Shown here piece by piece: positions 23,170 through 36,110 of a DNA stretch of 64,000 nt. Source of the stretch: Mikania micrantha (Eukaryota > Streptophyta > Magnoliopsida > Asterales > Asteraceae); the NCBI GenBank assembly GCA_009363875.1, contig CM018682.1:62270031-62334030 (forward strand). Direction: 5' to 3'. Numbering within the stretch: position 1 is the stretch's first letter; every line of letters starts with the position of its first letter. Position numbers and translations under genes: made by a program. The notes beneath the pieces were generated by a model. That model was not told where the DNA came from, did not search any database, and worked only from the letters and a program-made list of their open reading frames with translations.

Positions 23170-24089
23170 ATGGAAAATTATTCAAGATTACCTACATTGT
23201 TTTGTAAAACGAAGATTGAAAATATGTCAAAGCTGCCGGTTCTTTTCATGCTTAGCGATTTTTCATCTTAGTGTACACAATTTGAAGCGTTTCTTGTGCG
23301 TGTTGACCCGAATCTCAAAATTCACATATTTGATGGATAATTTCAACCTACGCTCAATGGAGTTTAAAATAATTCATCAAGATTAAATATAGATGAGAAG
23401 GAATGCTATGATCGTGAGAAGAATGTTTTTACCTTGCTTTCTATGGCAATCTCCAAAGATAGTTTTCAGTCTTTCAAGCAGATCAAGAATTCTAAAGATC
23501 TTTGGATTGCTATAGGCAACTTGTGTGATGATTCTAAATTGAAGAATGGTACTATTGATTTAAAAGATCAGATTCATGAACTGAAAGCTGAAGTTATGAG
23601 ATTAAATAAAAGATGTGATAAATTTAAATTGTTTAAACAAGAAAATACAAGTTTAAAGAAAGAAATTGAAGATTTGAAGATTAAATCTGAACTCCAGGAA
23701 AAGCGGATGGATGAAGATCATTTTGATATTTCAAAGGAAATATTCAAGTCAATATCCAAACCTGTTGAGCGTCAGAAACAAAAGAGGAAAAGGAAAACAA
23801 CGAGGAGGTCAAGAAAGTCAAGGAACAACAAGAAAAAGACAAAGAATGTCAACTTAATTGACTTATTGACTAAAGCTTTCAATGGTTATTTTCAAATAAA
23901 AATATGAAGACAAAACATGTTTATAAACCTCATCCATATAATTCAAGATATTCTGTTCCAATTGTGAAACAGAATAATTACAAAATTTATGGTGGTTATA
24001 GACAAAGAAATACAATATGTTTTCAATCATATACTCAATCTTTTCAGCGAACTTTGAATAATAAGAGATCTGGTTCCAGTATGAATTGA
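23170..24089 (+). pseudogene. gag-like ORF remnant, unit J
   Basis: The most damaged of the F-type copies: TAG 23269-23271 at the tryptophan of SSW, the shared TAA 23338-23340, and a further TAA 23365-23367 (TAT elsewhere). The C-terminal half is as in F, to TGA 24087-24089 and on to 24242. Confidence 0.7.
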
Positions 24090-24443
24090 AAAAGAAGGTA
24101 TCACATTAATCATGAGATTCACAAAGAAGCTGAAAGCCAGTTTCATGAAAATGAAGCAATAATATTGATGCCCAGACCAAAGAGGGTTTGGAAGGTTGTT
24201 AATTCTGTTACCCAGGCAAAGAGGGAGACTGTTAGCACATAAAGATAGTAAAAGCTTTGGGTGATTAATTATTGTTATTTGATTTCAATAATTCAGAATA
24301 CAACTCTTATATTTGAGAAGGAGGAGAAACAATTTCAGAGTCTTGTATATCTTGATCTGGCCTAAGACACTTGCTGGAAGCTACTGTTTGTCTCAAACGA
24401 GTTGATCAGAGATTAAACACTGAGCTGTTGTTAAGGGGGAGCC

Positions 24444-24965
24444 TGTTAGTTCACAGATTTATCAATAGCTTTCGATGATTACTGAAGACATTGTTTTTAG
24501 TTTAGATCATGTATTTGAGTTGTATATTGTATTTTCCTTGAATTTCTAGCATTGGTCAAGTATTGATTGTCAATACTAATTTTATGGATATGAGTTCCAT
24601 CGATACTAGTAGTATCGACACTTATATTGTCGATACTTGTAGTATCGGTAAGTTAGTTGTCTATATTAATAGTATCGATGCTGCCGATACTAGTTGCCTA
24701 TATATAGGCATGTGTTTCATTTTGTATGTAGTGCTTTATTCACAATATAAAGATTTTCTTTGAATCTAGAGAGAGAAACATTTTAGAGAGACTTTGCATT
24801 TCATTCTTATTACTAAAAGTATTGTAATCCACTCTTCATTCAAGGAGAATTCAAATCATATACATTGTCTTCTTCATACTCTCACACACACATCGACACG
24901 TTTAAGGATTTCGCACGTTTTTGAGTCGAGTGATCTCTGTTTGTTCCAATGCAAACAGACTTTCA
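24444..24965 (+). repeat. LTR11
   Basis: 522 bp, same U3 variants as LTR10. TATA palindrome 24696-24709. Confidence 0.92.
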
Positions 24966-25273
24966 AGTGGTATGAGAGACTTTGTGCTCGAATCTGAGAT
25001 CACATTGTGTGTTTTGAATAGATTCAGATTGTTGAAGATTCAAAATTTGAAAGTTTGTTGAAGATGAAAGTTTGCAGCCACGTTTTTAGACAAATTGATG
25101 ATTTTCAGATGTGATTTTGATCAAATTGACGGGCTGGGGTTGTGTATTTTTTAATTATGAAGAGATTGATATAAAATCCGACTTTTAACTCTCAAAAATG
25201 AAGATTTTAGAAGGATTTTTGTGATTTTTTGAGCTTTTCTTACTTAACATATTTTCCCGCCAATTTCTTGCAT

Positions 25274-25532
25274 CGATACTATTAGTATCGACGGAATATT
25301 CATCCATACAATAAGTATCGGTGGAATCTTGGGTGATACTATTAGTATCGACGGAATCTTCAACGATACTATTAGTATCGACGAAATCTTCATCGATACT
25401 ATTAGTATCGGCGGAATCTTTGTAGATACTATTGGCATCGGTGAAATCTTTGTAGATACTATTAGTATCAGCATTGAATTTTTTAGATTATTAGTATCAG
25501 CATTGGCTTTTGTAGATACTGTCAGTATCTCC
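25274..25532 (+). repeat. 30-bp palindromic minisatellite, unit K
   Basis: About 8.6 copies, one fewer than J. The contraction removes exactly one 30-bp unit. Confidence 0.92.
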
Positions 25533-25590
25533 AAAATCAAGACTTAGAAGATTTTTCGAAGTGTTGAAAATTTTTCCTCGGGAATTCAAA

Positions 25591-26510
25591 ATGGAAAATT
25601 ATTCAAGATTACCTACATTGTTTTGTAAAACGAAGATTGAAAATATGTCAAAGCTACCGGTTCTTTTCATGCTTAGCGATTTTTCATCTTGGTGTACACA
25701 ATTTGAAGCGTTTCTCGTGCGTGTTGACCCGAATCTCAAAATTCACATATTTGATGGATAATTTCAACCTACGCTCAATGGAGTTTATAATAATTCATCA
25801 AGATTAAATATAGATGAGAAGGAATGCTATGATTGTGAGAAGAATGTTTTTACCTTGCTTTCTATGGCAATCTCCAAAGATAGTTTTCAGTCTTTCAAGC
25901 AGATCAAGAATTCTAAAGATCTTTGGATTGCTATAGGCAACTTGTGTGATGATTCTAAATTGAAGAATGGTACTATTGATTTAAAAGATCAGATTCATGA
26001 ACTGAAAGCTGAAGTTATGAGATTAAATAAAATATGTGATAAATTTAAATTGTTTAAACAAGAAAATACAAGTTTAAAGAAAGAAATTGAAGATTTGAAG
26101 ATTAAATCTGAACTCCAGGAAAAGCGGATGGATGAAGATCATTTTGATATTTCAAAGGAAATATTCAAGTCAATATCCAAACCTGTTGAGCGTCAGAAAC
26201 AAAAGAGGAAAAGGAAAACAACGAGGAGGTCAAGAAAGTCAAGGAACAACAAGAAAAAGACAAAGAATGTCAACTTAATTGACTTATTGACTAAAGCTTT
26301 CAATGGTTATTTTCAAATAAAAATATGAAGACAAAACATGTTTATAAACCTCATCCATATAATTCAAGATATTCTGTTCCAATTGTGAAACAGAATAATT
26401 ACAAAATTTATGGTGGTTATAGACAAAGAAATACAATATGTTTTCAATCATATACTCAATCTTTTCAGCGAACTTTGAATAATAAGAGATCTGGTTCCAG
26501 TATGAATTGA
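25591..26510 (+). pseudogene. gag-like ORF remnant, unit K
   Basis: F-type copy with TAA 25759-25761, the tail frameshift and TGA 26508-26510; open extension to 26663. Private change: NKICDK for NKRCDK in the coiled coil. Confidence 0.72.
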
Positions 26511-26864
26511 AAAAGAAGGTATCACATTAATCATGAGATTCACAAAGAAGCTGAAAGCCAGTTTCATGAAAATGAAGCAATAATATTGATGCCCAGACCA
26601 AAGAGGGTTTGGAAGGTTGTTAATTCTGTTACCCAGGCAAAGAGGGAGACTGTTAGCACATAAAGATAGTAAAAGCTTTGGGTGATTAATTATTGTTATT
26701 TGATTTCAATAATTCAGAATACAACTCTTATATTTGAGAAGGAGGAGAAACAATTTCAGAGTCTTGTATATCTTGATCTGGCCTAAGACACTTGCTGGAA
26801 GCTACTGTTTGTCTCAAACGAGTTGATCAGAGATTAAACACTGAGCTGTTGTTAAGGGGGAGCC

Positions 26865-27386
26865 TGTTAGTTCACAGATTTATCAATAGCTTTCGATGAT
26901 TACTGAAGACATTGTTTTTAGTTTAGATCATGTATTTGAGTTGTATATTGTATTTTCCTTGAATTTCTAGCATTGGTCAAGTATTGATTGTCAATACTAA
27001 TTTTATGGATATGAGTTCCATCGATACTAGTAGTATCGACACTTATATTGTCGATACTTGTAGTATCGGTAAGTTAGTTGTCTATATTAATAGTATCGAT
27101 GCTGCCGATACTAGTTGCCTATATATAGGCATGTGTTTCATTTTGTATGTAGTGCTTTATTCACAATATTAAGATTTTCTTTGAATCTAGAGAGAGAAAC
27201 ATTTTAGAGAGACTTTGCATTTCATTCTTATTACTAAAAGTATTGTAATCCACTCTTCATTCAAGGAGAATTCAAATCATATACATTGTCTTCTTCATAC
27301 TCTCACACACACATCGACACGTTTAAGGATTTCGCACGTTTTTGAGTCGAGTGATCTCTGTTTGTTCCAATGCAAACAGACTTTCA
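26865..27386 (+). repeat. LTR12
   Basis: 522 bp, LTR10/11 type in U3. TATA palindrome 27117-27130. Confidence 0.92.
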
Positions 27387-27694
27387 AGTGGTATGAGAGA
27401 CTTTGTGCTCGAATCTGATATCACATTGTGTGTTTTGAATAGATTCAGATTGTTCAAGATTCAAAATTTGAAAGTTTGTTGATGATGAAAGTTTGAAGCC
27501 ACGTTTTTAGACAAATTGATCATTTTCAGATGTGATTTTGATCAAATTGACGGGCTGGGGTTGTGTATTTTTTAATTATGAAGAGATTGACATAAAATCC
27601 GACTTTTATTTCTAAAAAATGAAGATTTAAGAAGGATTTTTGTGATTTTTCGAGCTTTTTTTACGTAACAGATTTTCCCGCCAATTTCGTGCAT

Positions 27695-28013
27695 CGATAC
27701 TATTAGTATCGACGGAATCTTCATCCATACAATAAGTATCGGTGGAATCTTGGGTGATACTATTAGTATCGACCGAATCTTTATCGATACTATTAGTATC
27801 GACGGAATCTTCATCGATACTATTAGTATCGACGGAATCTTCATCGATACTATTAGTATCGGCGGAATCTTCATCGATACTATTAGTATCGGTGGAATCT
27901 TAGTAGATACTATTGGCATCGGTGAAATCTTTGTAGATACTATTAGTATCAGCATTGACTTTTTCAGATTATTAGTATCAGCATTGGCTTTTGTAGATAC
28001 TGTCAGTATCTCC
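27695..28013 (+). repeat. 30-bp palindromic minisatellite, unit L
   Basis: About 10.6 copies with the unit H organisation, including the GACCGAATCTTTATC copy. Confidence 0.92.
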
Positions 28014-28071
28014 AAAAACAAGACTGTGAAGATTTTTCGAAGTGTTGAAAATTTTTCCTCGGGAATTCAAA

Positions 28072-28990
28072 ATGGAAAATTATTCAAGATTACCTACATT
28101 ATTTTGTAAAACGAAGATTGAAAATATGTCAAAGCTGCCGGTTCTTTTCATGCTTAGCGATGTTTCATCTTGGTGTACACAATTTGAAGCGTTTCTCGTG
28201 CGTGTTGCCCCGAATCTCAAAATTCACATATTTGATGGATAATTTCAACCTACGCTCAATGGAGTTTATAATAATTCATCAAGATTAAATAAAGATGAGA
28301 AGGAATGCTATGATCGTGAGAAGAATGTTTTACCTTGCTTTCTACGGCAATCTCCAAAGATATTTTTCAGTCTTTCAAGCAGATCAAGAATTCTAAAGAT
28401 CTTTGGATTGCTATAGGCAACTTGTGTGATGATTCTAAATTGAAGAATGGTACTAAAGATTTAAAAGATCAGATTCATGAACTGAAAGCTGAAGTTATGA
28501 GATTAAATAAAAGATGTGATAAATTTAAATTTTTTAAACAAGAAAATACAAGTTTAAAGAAAGAAATTGAAGATTTGAAGATTAAATCTGAACTCCAGGA
28601 AAAGCGGATGGATGAAGATCATGTTGATATTTCAAAGGAAATATTCAAGTCAATATCCAAACCTGTTGAGCGCCACAAACAAATGAGGAAAAGGAAAACA
28701 ACGAGGACGTCAAGAAAGTCAAGGAACAACAAGAAAAAGACAAAGAATGTCAACTTAATTGACTTATTTACTAAAGCTTTCAATGGTTATTTTCAAATAA
28801 AAATATGATGACAAAACATGTTTATAAACCTCATCCATATAATTCAAGATATTCTGTTCCAATTGTGAAACAGAATAATTACAAAATTTATGGTGGTTAT
28901 AGACAAAGAAATACAATGTGTTTTCAATCATATACTCAATCTTTTCAGCGAACTTTGAATAATAAGAGATCTGGTTCCAGTATGAACTGA
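28072..28990 (+). pseudogene. gag-like ORF remnant, unit L
   Basis: H-type copy: TAA 28240-28242, missing T near 28331, tail frameshift, TGA 28988-28990, open extension to 29143. It lacks the extra TGA that unit H has in the tail. Confidence 0.7.
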
Positions 28991-29344
28991 AAAAGAAGGT
29001 ATCACATTAATCATGAGATTCACAAAGAAGCTGAAAGCCAGTTTCATGAAAATGAAGCAATAATATTGATGCCCAAACCAAAGGGGGTTTGGAAGGTTGT
29101 TTATTCTGTTACCCAGGCAAAGAGGGAGACTGTTAGCACATAAAGATAGTAAAAGATTTGGGTGATTAATTATTGTTATTTGATTTCAATAATTCAGAAT
29201 ACAACTCATATATTTGAGAAGGAGGAGAAACAATTTCAGAGTCTTGTATATCTTGATCTGGCCTAAGACACTTGCTGGAAGCTACTGTTTGTCTCAAACG
29301 AGCTGATCAGAGATTAATCACCGAGCTGTTGTTAAGGGGAAGCC

Positions 29345-29866
29345 TATTACCTCACGGATTTATCAATAGCTTTCGATGATTACTGAAGACATTGTTTTTA
29401 GTTTAGATCATGTATTTGAGTTGTATATTGTATTTTCCTTGAATTTCTAGTATTGGTCAAGTATTGATTGTCAATACTAATTTTATGGATATGAGTTCCA
29501 TCGATACTAGTAGTATCGACACTTATATTGTCGATACTAGTAGTATCGGTAAGTTAGTTGTCGATATTAATAGTATCGATGCTGCCGATACTAGTTGCCT
29601 ATATATAGGCATGTGTTTCATTTTGTATGTAGTGCTTTATTCACAATATTAAGATTTTCTTTGAATCTAAAGAGAGAAACATTTTAGAGAGACTTTGCAT
29701 TTCATTCTTATTAGTAAAAGTATTGTAATCCACTCTTCATTCAAGGAGAATTCAAATCATATACATTGTCTTCTTCATACTCTCACACACACATCGACAC
29801 GTTTATGGATTTCGCACGTTTTTGAGTCGAGTGATCTCTGTTTGATCCAATGCAAACAGAATTTCA
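29345..29866 (+). repeat. LTR13
   Basis: 522 bp. Its 5' end reads TATTACCTCACGG in place of TGTTAGTTCACGG, so the terminal TG is lost. TATA palindrome 29597-29610. This marks the change from the F-L block to unit M. Confidence 0.9.
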
Positions 29867-30174
29867 AGTGGTATGAGAGACTTTGTGCTCGAATCTGAGA
29901 TCACATTGTGTGTTTTGAATAGATTCAGATTGTTGAAGATTCAAACTTTGAAAGTTTGTTGAAGATGAAAGTTTGCAGCCACGTTTTTAGACAAATTGAT
30001 CATTTTCAGATGTGATTTTGATCAAATTGACGGGCTGGGGTTGTGTATTTTTTAATTATGAAGAGATTGATATAAAATCCGACTTTTAACTCTCAAAAAT
30101 GAAGATTTTAGAAGGATTTTTGTTACTTTTCGAGCTTTTCTTACTTAACAGATTTTCCCGCCAATTTCGTGCAT

Positions 30175-30432
30175 CGATACTATTAGTATCGACGGAATCT
30201 TCATCCATACAATAAGTATCGGTGGAATCTTGGGTGATACTATTAGTATCGACGGAATCTTTCTCGATACTATTAGTATCGGTGGAATCTTCAGCGATAC
30301 TATTAGTATCGGTGGAATCTTTGTAGATACTATTGGCATCAGCGAAATCTTTGTAGACACTATTAGTATAGCATTGACTTTTTCAGATTATTAGTATCAG
30401 CATTGGCTTTTGTAGATACTGTCAGTATCTCC
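30175..30432 (+). repeat. 30-bp palindromic minisatellite, unit M
   Basis: About 8.6 copies. One base is missing in the degenerate copy AGTATAGCATTG near 30368. Confidence 0.9.
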
Positions 30433-30490
30433 AAAAACAAGACTTAGAAAATTTTTCGAAGTGTTGAAAATTTTTCCTCGGGAATTCAAA

Positions 30491-31411
30491 ATGGAAAATT
30501 ATTCAAGATTACCTACATTGTTTTGTAAAACGGAGATTGAAAATATGTCAAAGCTTCCGGTTCTTTTCACGCTTAGTGATTTTTCATCTTGGTGTACACA
30601 ATTTGAAGCGTTTCTCGTGCTTGTTGACCAGAATCTCAAAACACATATATTTGATGGATATTTTCAGCCTACGCTCAATGGAGTTTATAAAAATTCATCA
30701 AGATTAAATAAATAAGAGAAGGAATGCTATGATCGTGAGAAGAATGTTTTTACGTTGCTTTCTATGGCAATCTCCAAACATATTTTTCAGACTTTCAAGC
30801 AGATCAAGAATTCTAAAGATTTTTAGATTGCTATACCCAACTTGTATGATGATTCTAAATTGAAGAATGCTACTAATGATTTAAAAGATCAGATTGATGA
30901 ACTGAAAGCAGAATTTATGAGATTAAATAAAAGATGTGATAAATTTAAATTGTTTAAACAAGAAAATACAAGATTAAAGAAAGAAATTGAAGATTTGAAG
31001 ATTAAATCTGAACTCTAGGAAAAGCGGATGGATGAAGATCATGTTGATATTTCTGAGGAAATATTCAAGTTAATATTCAAACCTGTTGAGTTTCAGAAAC
31101 AAAAGAGGAAAAGGAAAACAACGAGGAGGTCAAGAAAATCAAGGAACAATAAGAAAAAGACAAAGAATGTCAACTTAATTGACTTATTGACTAAAGCTTT
31201 CAATGATTATTTTCAAATAAAAAATATGAAGACAAAACATGTTTATAAACTACATCCATATAATTCAAGATATTCTGTTCCAACTGTAAAAGAGAATAAT
31301 TACAAAATTTATGGTTGTTATAGACAAAGAAATACAATGCGTTTTCAATCATATACTCTATCTTTTCAGCGAACTTGGAGTACTCAGAGATCTGGTTCTA
31401 GTATGGATTGA
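30491..31411 (+). pseudogene. gag-like ORF remnant, unit M
   Basis: ATG intact. Three nonsense codons, TAA 30713-30715, TAG 30824-30826 and TAG 31016-31018, all lie in one frame with no frameshift; the basic tract and tail are open to TGA 31409-31411 and then to TAA 31568-31570. These lesions are private to M, which separates it from the F-L block. Confidence 0.7.
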
Positions 31412-31770
31412 AAATGAAGGTATCACATTAATCATGAGATTCACAAAGAAGATGAATGCTAGTTTCATGAAAATGGAAAAATAATATTGAAGCCCAAACC
31501 AAAAAGGGTTTGGAAGGTTGTTAATTCTGATACACAGGCTATTACTAAGGTGGAGACTGTTAGCACATAAAGATAGTAAAGGCTTTGAGTGATTAATTAT
31601 TGTTATTTGATTTCAATAATTCAGAATACAACTCATATATTTGAGAAGGAGGAGAAACAATTTCAGAGTCTTGTATATCTTGATCTGGCCAAAGAAACTT
31701 GCTGGAACCTACTGTTTGTCTCAAACGAGCTTATCAGAGAATAATCACCTAGCTTTTGTTAAGGGGGGCG

Positions 31771-32292
31771 TGTTAGTTGACGGATTTATCAACAGCTTTC
31801 GATGATTACTGAAGACATTGTTTTTAGTTTAGATCATGTATTTGAGTTATATATTGTATTTTCCTTGAATTTCTAGTATTCGTCAAGTACTGATTGTCGA
31901 TGCTAATTGTTTCGATGTGAGTTCCATCGATACTAGTAGTATCGACACGTATATTGTCGATACTAGTAGTATCGGTATGTTAGTTGTCGATATTAATAAT
32001 ATCGATGCTGCCTATACTGGTTGCCTATATATAGGCAAGTGTTTGATTTTGTATGTAGTGCTTCATTCACAACATTAAGATTTTCTTTGAATCTAGAGTG
32101 AGAAACATTTTAGGGAGACTTTGCATTTCATTCTTATTATTAAAAGTGTTGTAATTCGATCTTCATTCAATGAGAATTCAAATCATATACATTGTCTTCT
32201 TCATACTCTCACACACACATTGACGCATTTATGGATTCCGCATGTTTTTGAGTCGAGTGATCTCAGTTTGATCCAATGCAAACGGACTTTCA
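31771..32292 (+). repeat. LTR14
   Basis: 522 bp, TGTTAGTTGACGG start. TATA palindrome 32023-32036. It contains TTAATAATATCGATG, the form found in LTR15-19 (and, as GATAATATCG, in LTR16), so it is intermediate between the two halves of the array. Confidence 0.9.
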
Positions 32293-32600
32293 AGTGGTAT
32301 GAGAGACTTTGTGCTCGAATCTGAGATCACATTGTGTGTTTTGAATAGATTCATATTGTTGAAGATTCAAAATTTTAAAGTTTGTTGAAGATGAAAGTTT
32401 GCAGCCACGTTTTTAGACAAATTGATCATTTTCAGATGTGATTTTGATCAAATTGACGGGCTGGGGTTGTGTAGTTTTTAATTATGAAGAGATTGATATA
32501 AAATCCGACTTTTAACTCTCAAAAATGAAGATTTTAGTAGGATTATTGTGATTTTTCGAGCTGGTCTAACTTAACAGATTTTCCCGCCAATTTCGTGCAT

Positions 32601-32796
32601 CGATACTATTAGTATCGATGGAATCTTCATCGATACTAGTATCGGTGGAATCTTGGGTGATGATATTAGTATCGACGGAATCTTTATCGATACTATTAGT
32701 ATCAGTGGAATCTTCATCGATACTATTAGTATCAGCATTGACTTTTTCAGATTATTAGTATCTGTGTTGACTTTTGTAGATACTGTCAGTATCTCC
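32601..32796 (+). repeat. 30-bp palindromic minisatellite, unit N
   Basis: The shortest tract, about 6.5 copies, with an internally shortened second copy (CGATACTAGTATCGG). Confidence 0.9.
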
Positions 32797-32854
32797 AAAA
32801 ACAGGACTTAGAAAATTTTTTGAAGTGTTGAAAATTTTTCCTCGAGAATTCGAA

Positions 32855-33775
32855 ATGGAAAATTATTCAAGATTATCTACTTTGTTTTGTAAAATGGAGA
32901 TTGAAAATATGTCAAAGCTTCCGGTTCTTTTCACGCTTAGCGATTTTTCATCTTGGTGCACACAATTTGAAGCGTTTCTCGTACATGTTGACCCGAATCT
33001 GAAAACTCATATATTTGATAGATATTTTCATCCTAAGCTCAATGGAGTTTATAAAAATTCATCAAGATTAAATAAAGAAGAGAAGGAAAGCTATGATCGT
33101 GAAAAGAAAGTTTTTACCTTGCTTTCTATGGCAATCTCCAAAGATATTTTTAAGACTTTCAAGAAGATCAAGAATTCTTAAGATATTTAGATTGCTATTG
33201 CCACCTTGTGTGATGATTCTAAATTGAAGAATGATACTAATGATTTAAAAAATCAGAATGATGAAATGAAAGTTCAAGTTATGTGATTAAATAAAAGATG
33301 TGATAAATTTAAATTGTTTAAACAAGAAAATACAAGATTAAATAAAGAAATAGAAGATTTGAAGATTAAATCTAAACTCCAAGAAAAGCGAATGGATGAA
33401 GATCATGCTGATATTTTTAAGCAAATATTAAAGTCAATATCCAAACCTGTTGAGTGTCAGAAACAAAAGAGGAAAAGGAAAACAAAGAGGAGGTGAAGAA
33501 AGTCAAGGAACAACAAGAAAAAGACAAAGAATGTCAACTTAATTGACTTATTGACAAAAGCTTTCAACGATTATTTTTAAATAAAAAATATGATGACAAA
33601 ACATGTTTATAAACCACATGCATATAATTCAAGATATTCTGTTCCAATTGTGAAACAGAATTATTACAAAATTTATTTTGGTTATAGACAAAGAAATACA
33701 ATGTGTTTTCAGTCGTATACTCAATCTTTTTAGCAAACTTGGAATACTCAGAGATCTGGTTCCAGTATAGTTTGA
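32855..33775 (+). pseudogene. gag-like ORF remnant, unit N
   Basis: ATG in CGAAATGG context. TAA 33179-33181 ends the first 108 codons, followed by further stops (TAG near 33188, TGA near 33284). The coiled-coil/basic part is open to TGA 33494-33496. The equivalent of the terminal TGA is at 33773-33775. The downstream extension is broken by a TAA and a 2-bp insertion (GGGTTTTTGG). Confidence 0.68.
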
Positions 33776-34136
33776 AAAAGAAGGTATCATATTAATGATG
33801 AGATTCACAAAAAAGGTGAATGCCAGTTTCATGAAAATTAAACAATAATATTGAAGCCCAAACCAAAGAGGGTTTTTGGAAGGTTCTTAATTCTGATACC
33901 CAGGCTATTACTATGGAGGAGACTGTTAGCACACAAAGATAGTAAAAGCTTTGGGTGATTAAGTATTGTTATTTGATTTCAATAATTCAGAATACAACTC
34001 GTATATTTGAGAAGGAAGAGAAACAATTTTAGAGTCTTGTAGATCTTGATCTGGCCTAAGAAACTTGCTGGAAGCTACTGTTTGTCTCAAACGAGCTGAT
34101 CAGAGAATAATCACTGAGCTATTGTTAAGGGGGGCC

Positions 34137-34657
34137 TGTTAAGGCATGGATTTATCAACAGCTTTCGATGATTAGTGAAGACATTGTTTTTAGTCTAGAT
34201 CATGCATTTGATTTGTAATTTGTATTTTCCTTGAATTTCTAGTATTGGTCAAGTATTGATTGTCGATGCTAATTGTATCGATATGAGTTCATCGATACTA
34301 GTAGTATCGACACGTATATTGTCGATACTAGTAGTATCGGTATGTTAGTTGTCGATATTAATAATATCGATGCTGCCGATATTAGTTGCCTATATATGGG
34401 CAAGTGTTTGACTTTGTATGTAGTGCTTCATTCAAAATATTGAGATTTTCTTTGAATCTAGAGTGAGAAACATTTTAGGGAGACTTTTCATTTCATTCTT
34501 ATTATTAAAAGTGTTGTAATCCGATCTTCATTCAATTAGAATTCAAATCATATACATTGTCTTCTTCATACTCTCACACACACATCGATGCGTTTATGGA
34601 TTCCGCACGGTTTTGAGTCGAGTGATCTCAGTTTTATCCAATGCAAACGGACTTTCA
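34137..34657 (+). repeat. LTR15
   Basis: 521 bp with the variant start TGTTAAGGCATGG. The promoter box reads GCCTATATATGGGC (34388-34401), so the TATA palindrome has lost symmetry. First member of the LTR15-19 class. Confidence 0.92.
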
Positions 34658-34965
34658 AGTGGTATGAGAGACTTTGTGCTCGAATCTGAGATCACATTGT
34701 GTTTTGAGAATAGATTCAGATTGTTGAAGATTCAAAATTTGAAAGTTTGTTAAAGATGAAACTTTGCAGCCACGTTTTTAGAAAAACTGATCATTTTCGG
34801 ATGTGATTTTGATCAAATTGACGGACTGGGGTTGTGTATTTTTTAATTATGAAGAGATTGATATAAAATTCGACTTTTAACTCACAAAAATGAAGATTTT
34901 AGAAGGATTCTTGTGACTTATCGAGCTGTTCGGACTTAACAGATTTTCCCGCCAATTTCTTGCAT

Positions 34966-35194
34966 CGATACTATTAGTATCGACGGAATCTTCATCGATA
35001 CAATTAGTATCCGTGGAATCTTGTGTGATACTATTAGTATCGACGGAATCTTTATCGATAGTATTCGTATCGGTGGAATCTTCATCGATACTATTAGTAT
35101 CGGTGGAATCTTTGTAGATACTATTAGTATCTGCATTGACTTTTTCAGATTAATAGTATCAGCATTGACTTTTGTATATACTGTCAGTATCTAG
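34966..35194 (+). repeat. 30-bp palindromic minisatellite, unit O
   Basis: About 7.6 copies, with GATAGTATTCGTATCGG and ATACAATTAGTATCCG variants shared with P and Q. Confidence 0.92.
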
Positions 35195-35253
35195 AAAAAC
35201 AAGACTTAGAAAATTTTTTTGAAGTGTTGAAAATTTTTCCACGGGAATTCAAA

Positions 35254-35698
35254 ATGGAAAGTTATTCAAGATTATCTACTTTGTTTAGTAAAACGGAGAT
35301 TGTAAATATGTCAAAGCTTCCGATTCTTTTCTCGCTTAACGATTTTCCATCTTGTTGTACACAATTTGAAGCGTTTATCGTGCATGTTGACCCGAATCTG
35401 AAAATTCATATATTTGATAGATATTTTCATCCTATGCTCAATGGAGTTTATAAAAATTCATCAAGATTAAATAAAGAAGAGAAGGAAAGCTATGATCGTG
35501 AAAAGAATGTTTTTACCTTGCTTTCTATGGCAATCTCCAAAGATATTTTTAAGACTTTCAAGCAGATCAAGAATTCTTAAGATATTTGGATTGCTATTGC
35601 CACCTTGTCTTATGATTCTAAATTGAAGAATGGTACTAATGATTTAAAAAATCAGATTGAAGAAATGAAAGTTCAAGTTATGAGATTAAATAAACGGG
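35254..35698 (+). pseudogene. gag-like ORF remnant, unit O, 5' part, cut by element I
   Basis: Open from ATG to TAA 35578-35580 (108 codons). The unit is interrupted after AAATAAACGGG at 35698 by the element I LTR. The uninterrupted site is seen in unit P at about 57838. ACGGG (35694-35698) is the target-site duplication. Confidence 0.75.
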
Positions 35699-36110
35699 TG
35701 TGAGGCCCCGAAACCGGGCACCTCGCAGAGGTTGGTTTTCATCATAACACATAGCTCTTAAACTAAAAACTTTCATAATCATGCAGCGGAAATGTAAACA
35801 TAGTTTGATAAACAGAATTTAATAAAGTGTCTGTATCAAAATCATATCGAATTGCCAAAACCAACGGATCGTCTGGATTGATGCCCGTGCTTCATACCTT
35901 CTCTTATCATAGCTTTAACCTGACATACATGCTAAATCAAGTCAGCTTACGCTGGTGAGTTCTAGTTTTCGTAAAACAACATTAAACATACATATCATAA
36001 ACATCATTTCATACACATAGTCCATAACCTTAGCACATATCATCATTTCCATCATCGTCATACGTTCCACTGTCGCCATACGAACAGTGGGCTTATGCCG
36101 GCACAAGGCT

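Larger units (their letters stand above)
1..35693 (+). mobile_element. Left block of tandem LTR-retrotransposon array (units A-O)
   Basis: Fifteen LTRs separated by internal regions of about 1.85-2.0 kb follow each other head to tail, each LTR serving as 3' LTR of one unit and 5' LTR of the next. Every complete LTR begins TG just after a purine tract (AAGGGGGAG type) and ends TTTCA, 2 bp before a TGGTATGAGAG primer-like box. Unit spacing between LTR starts is 2366-2506 bp. The internal regions hold only a leader, a minisatellite and a gag-like remnant; I find no pol domain. The structure is what LTR-LTR unequal recombination of a gag-only, non-autonomous element would give. Assignment to the Copia side rests on the gag pattern and is inference. 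Confidence 0.9.
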
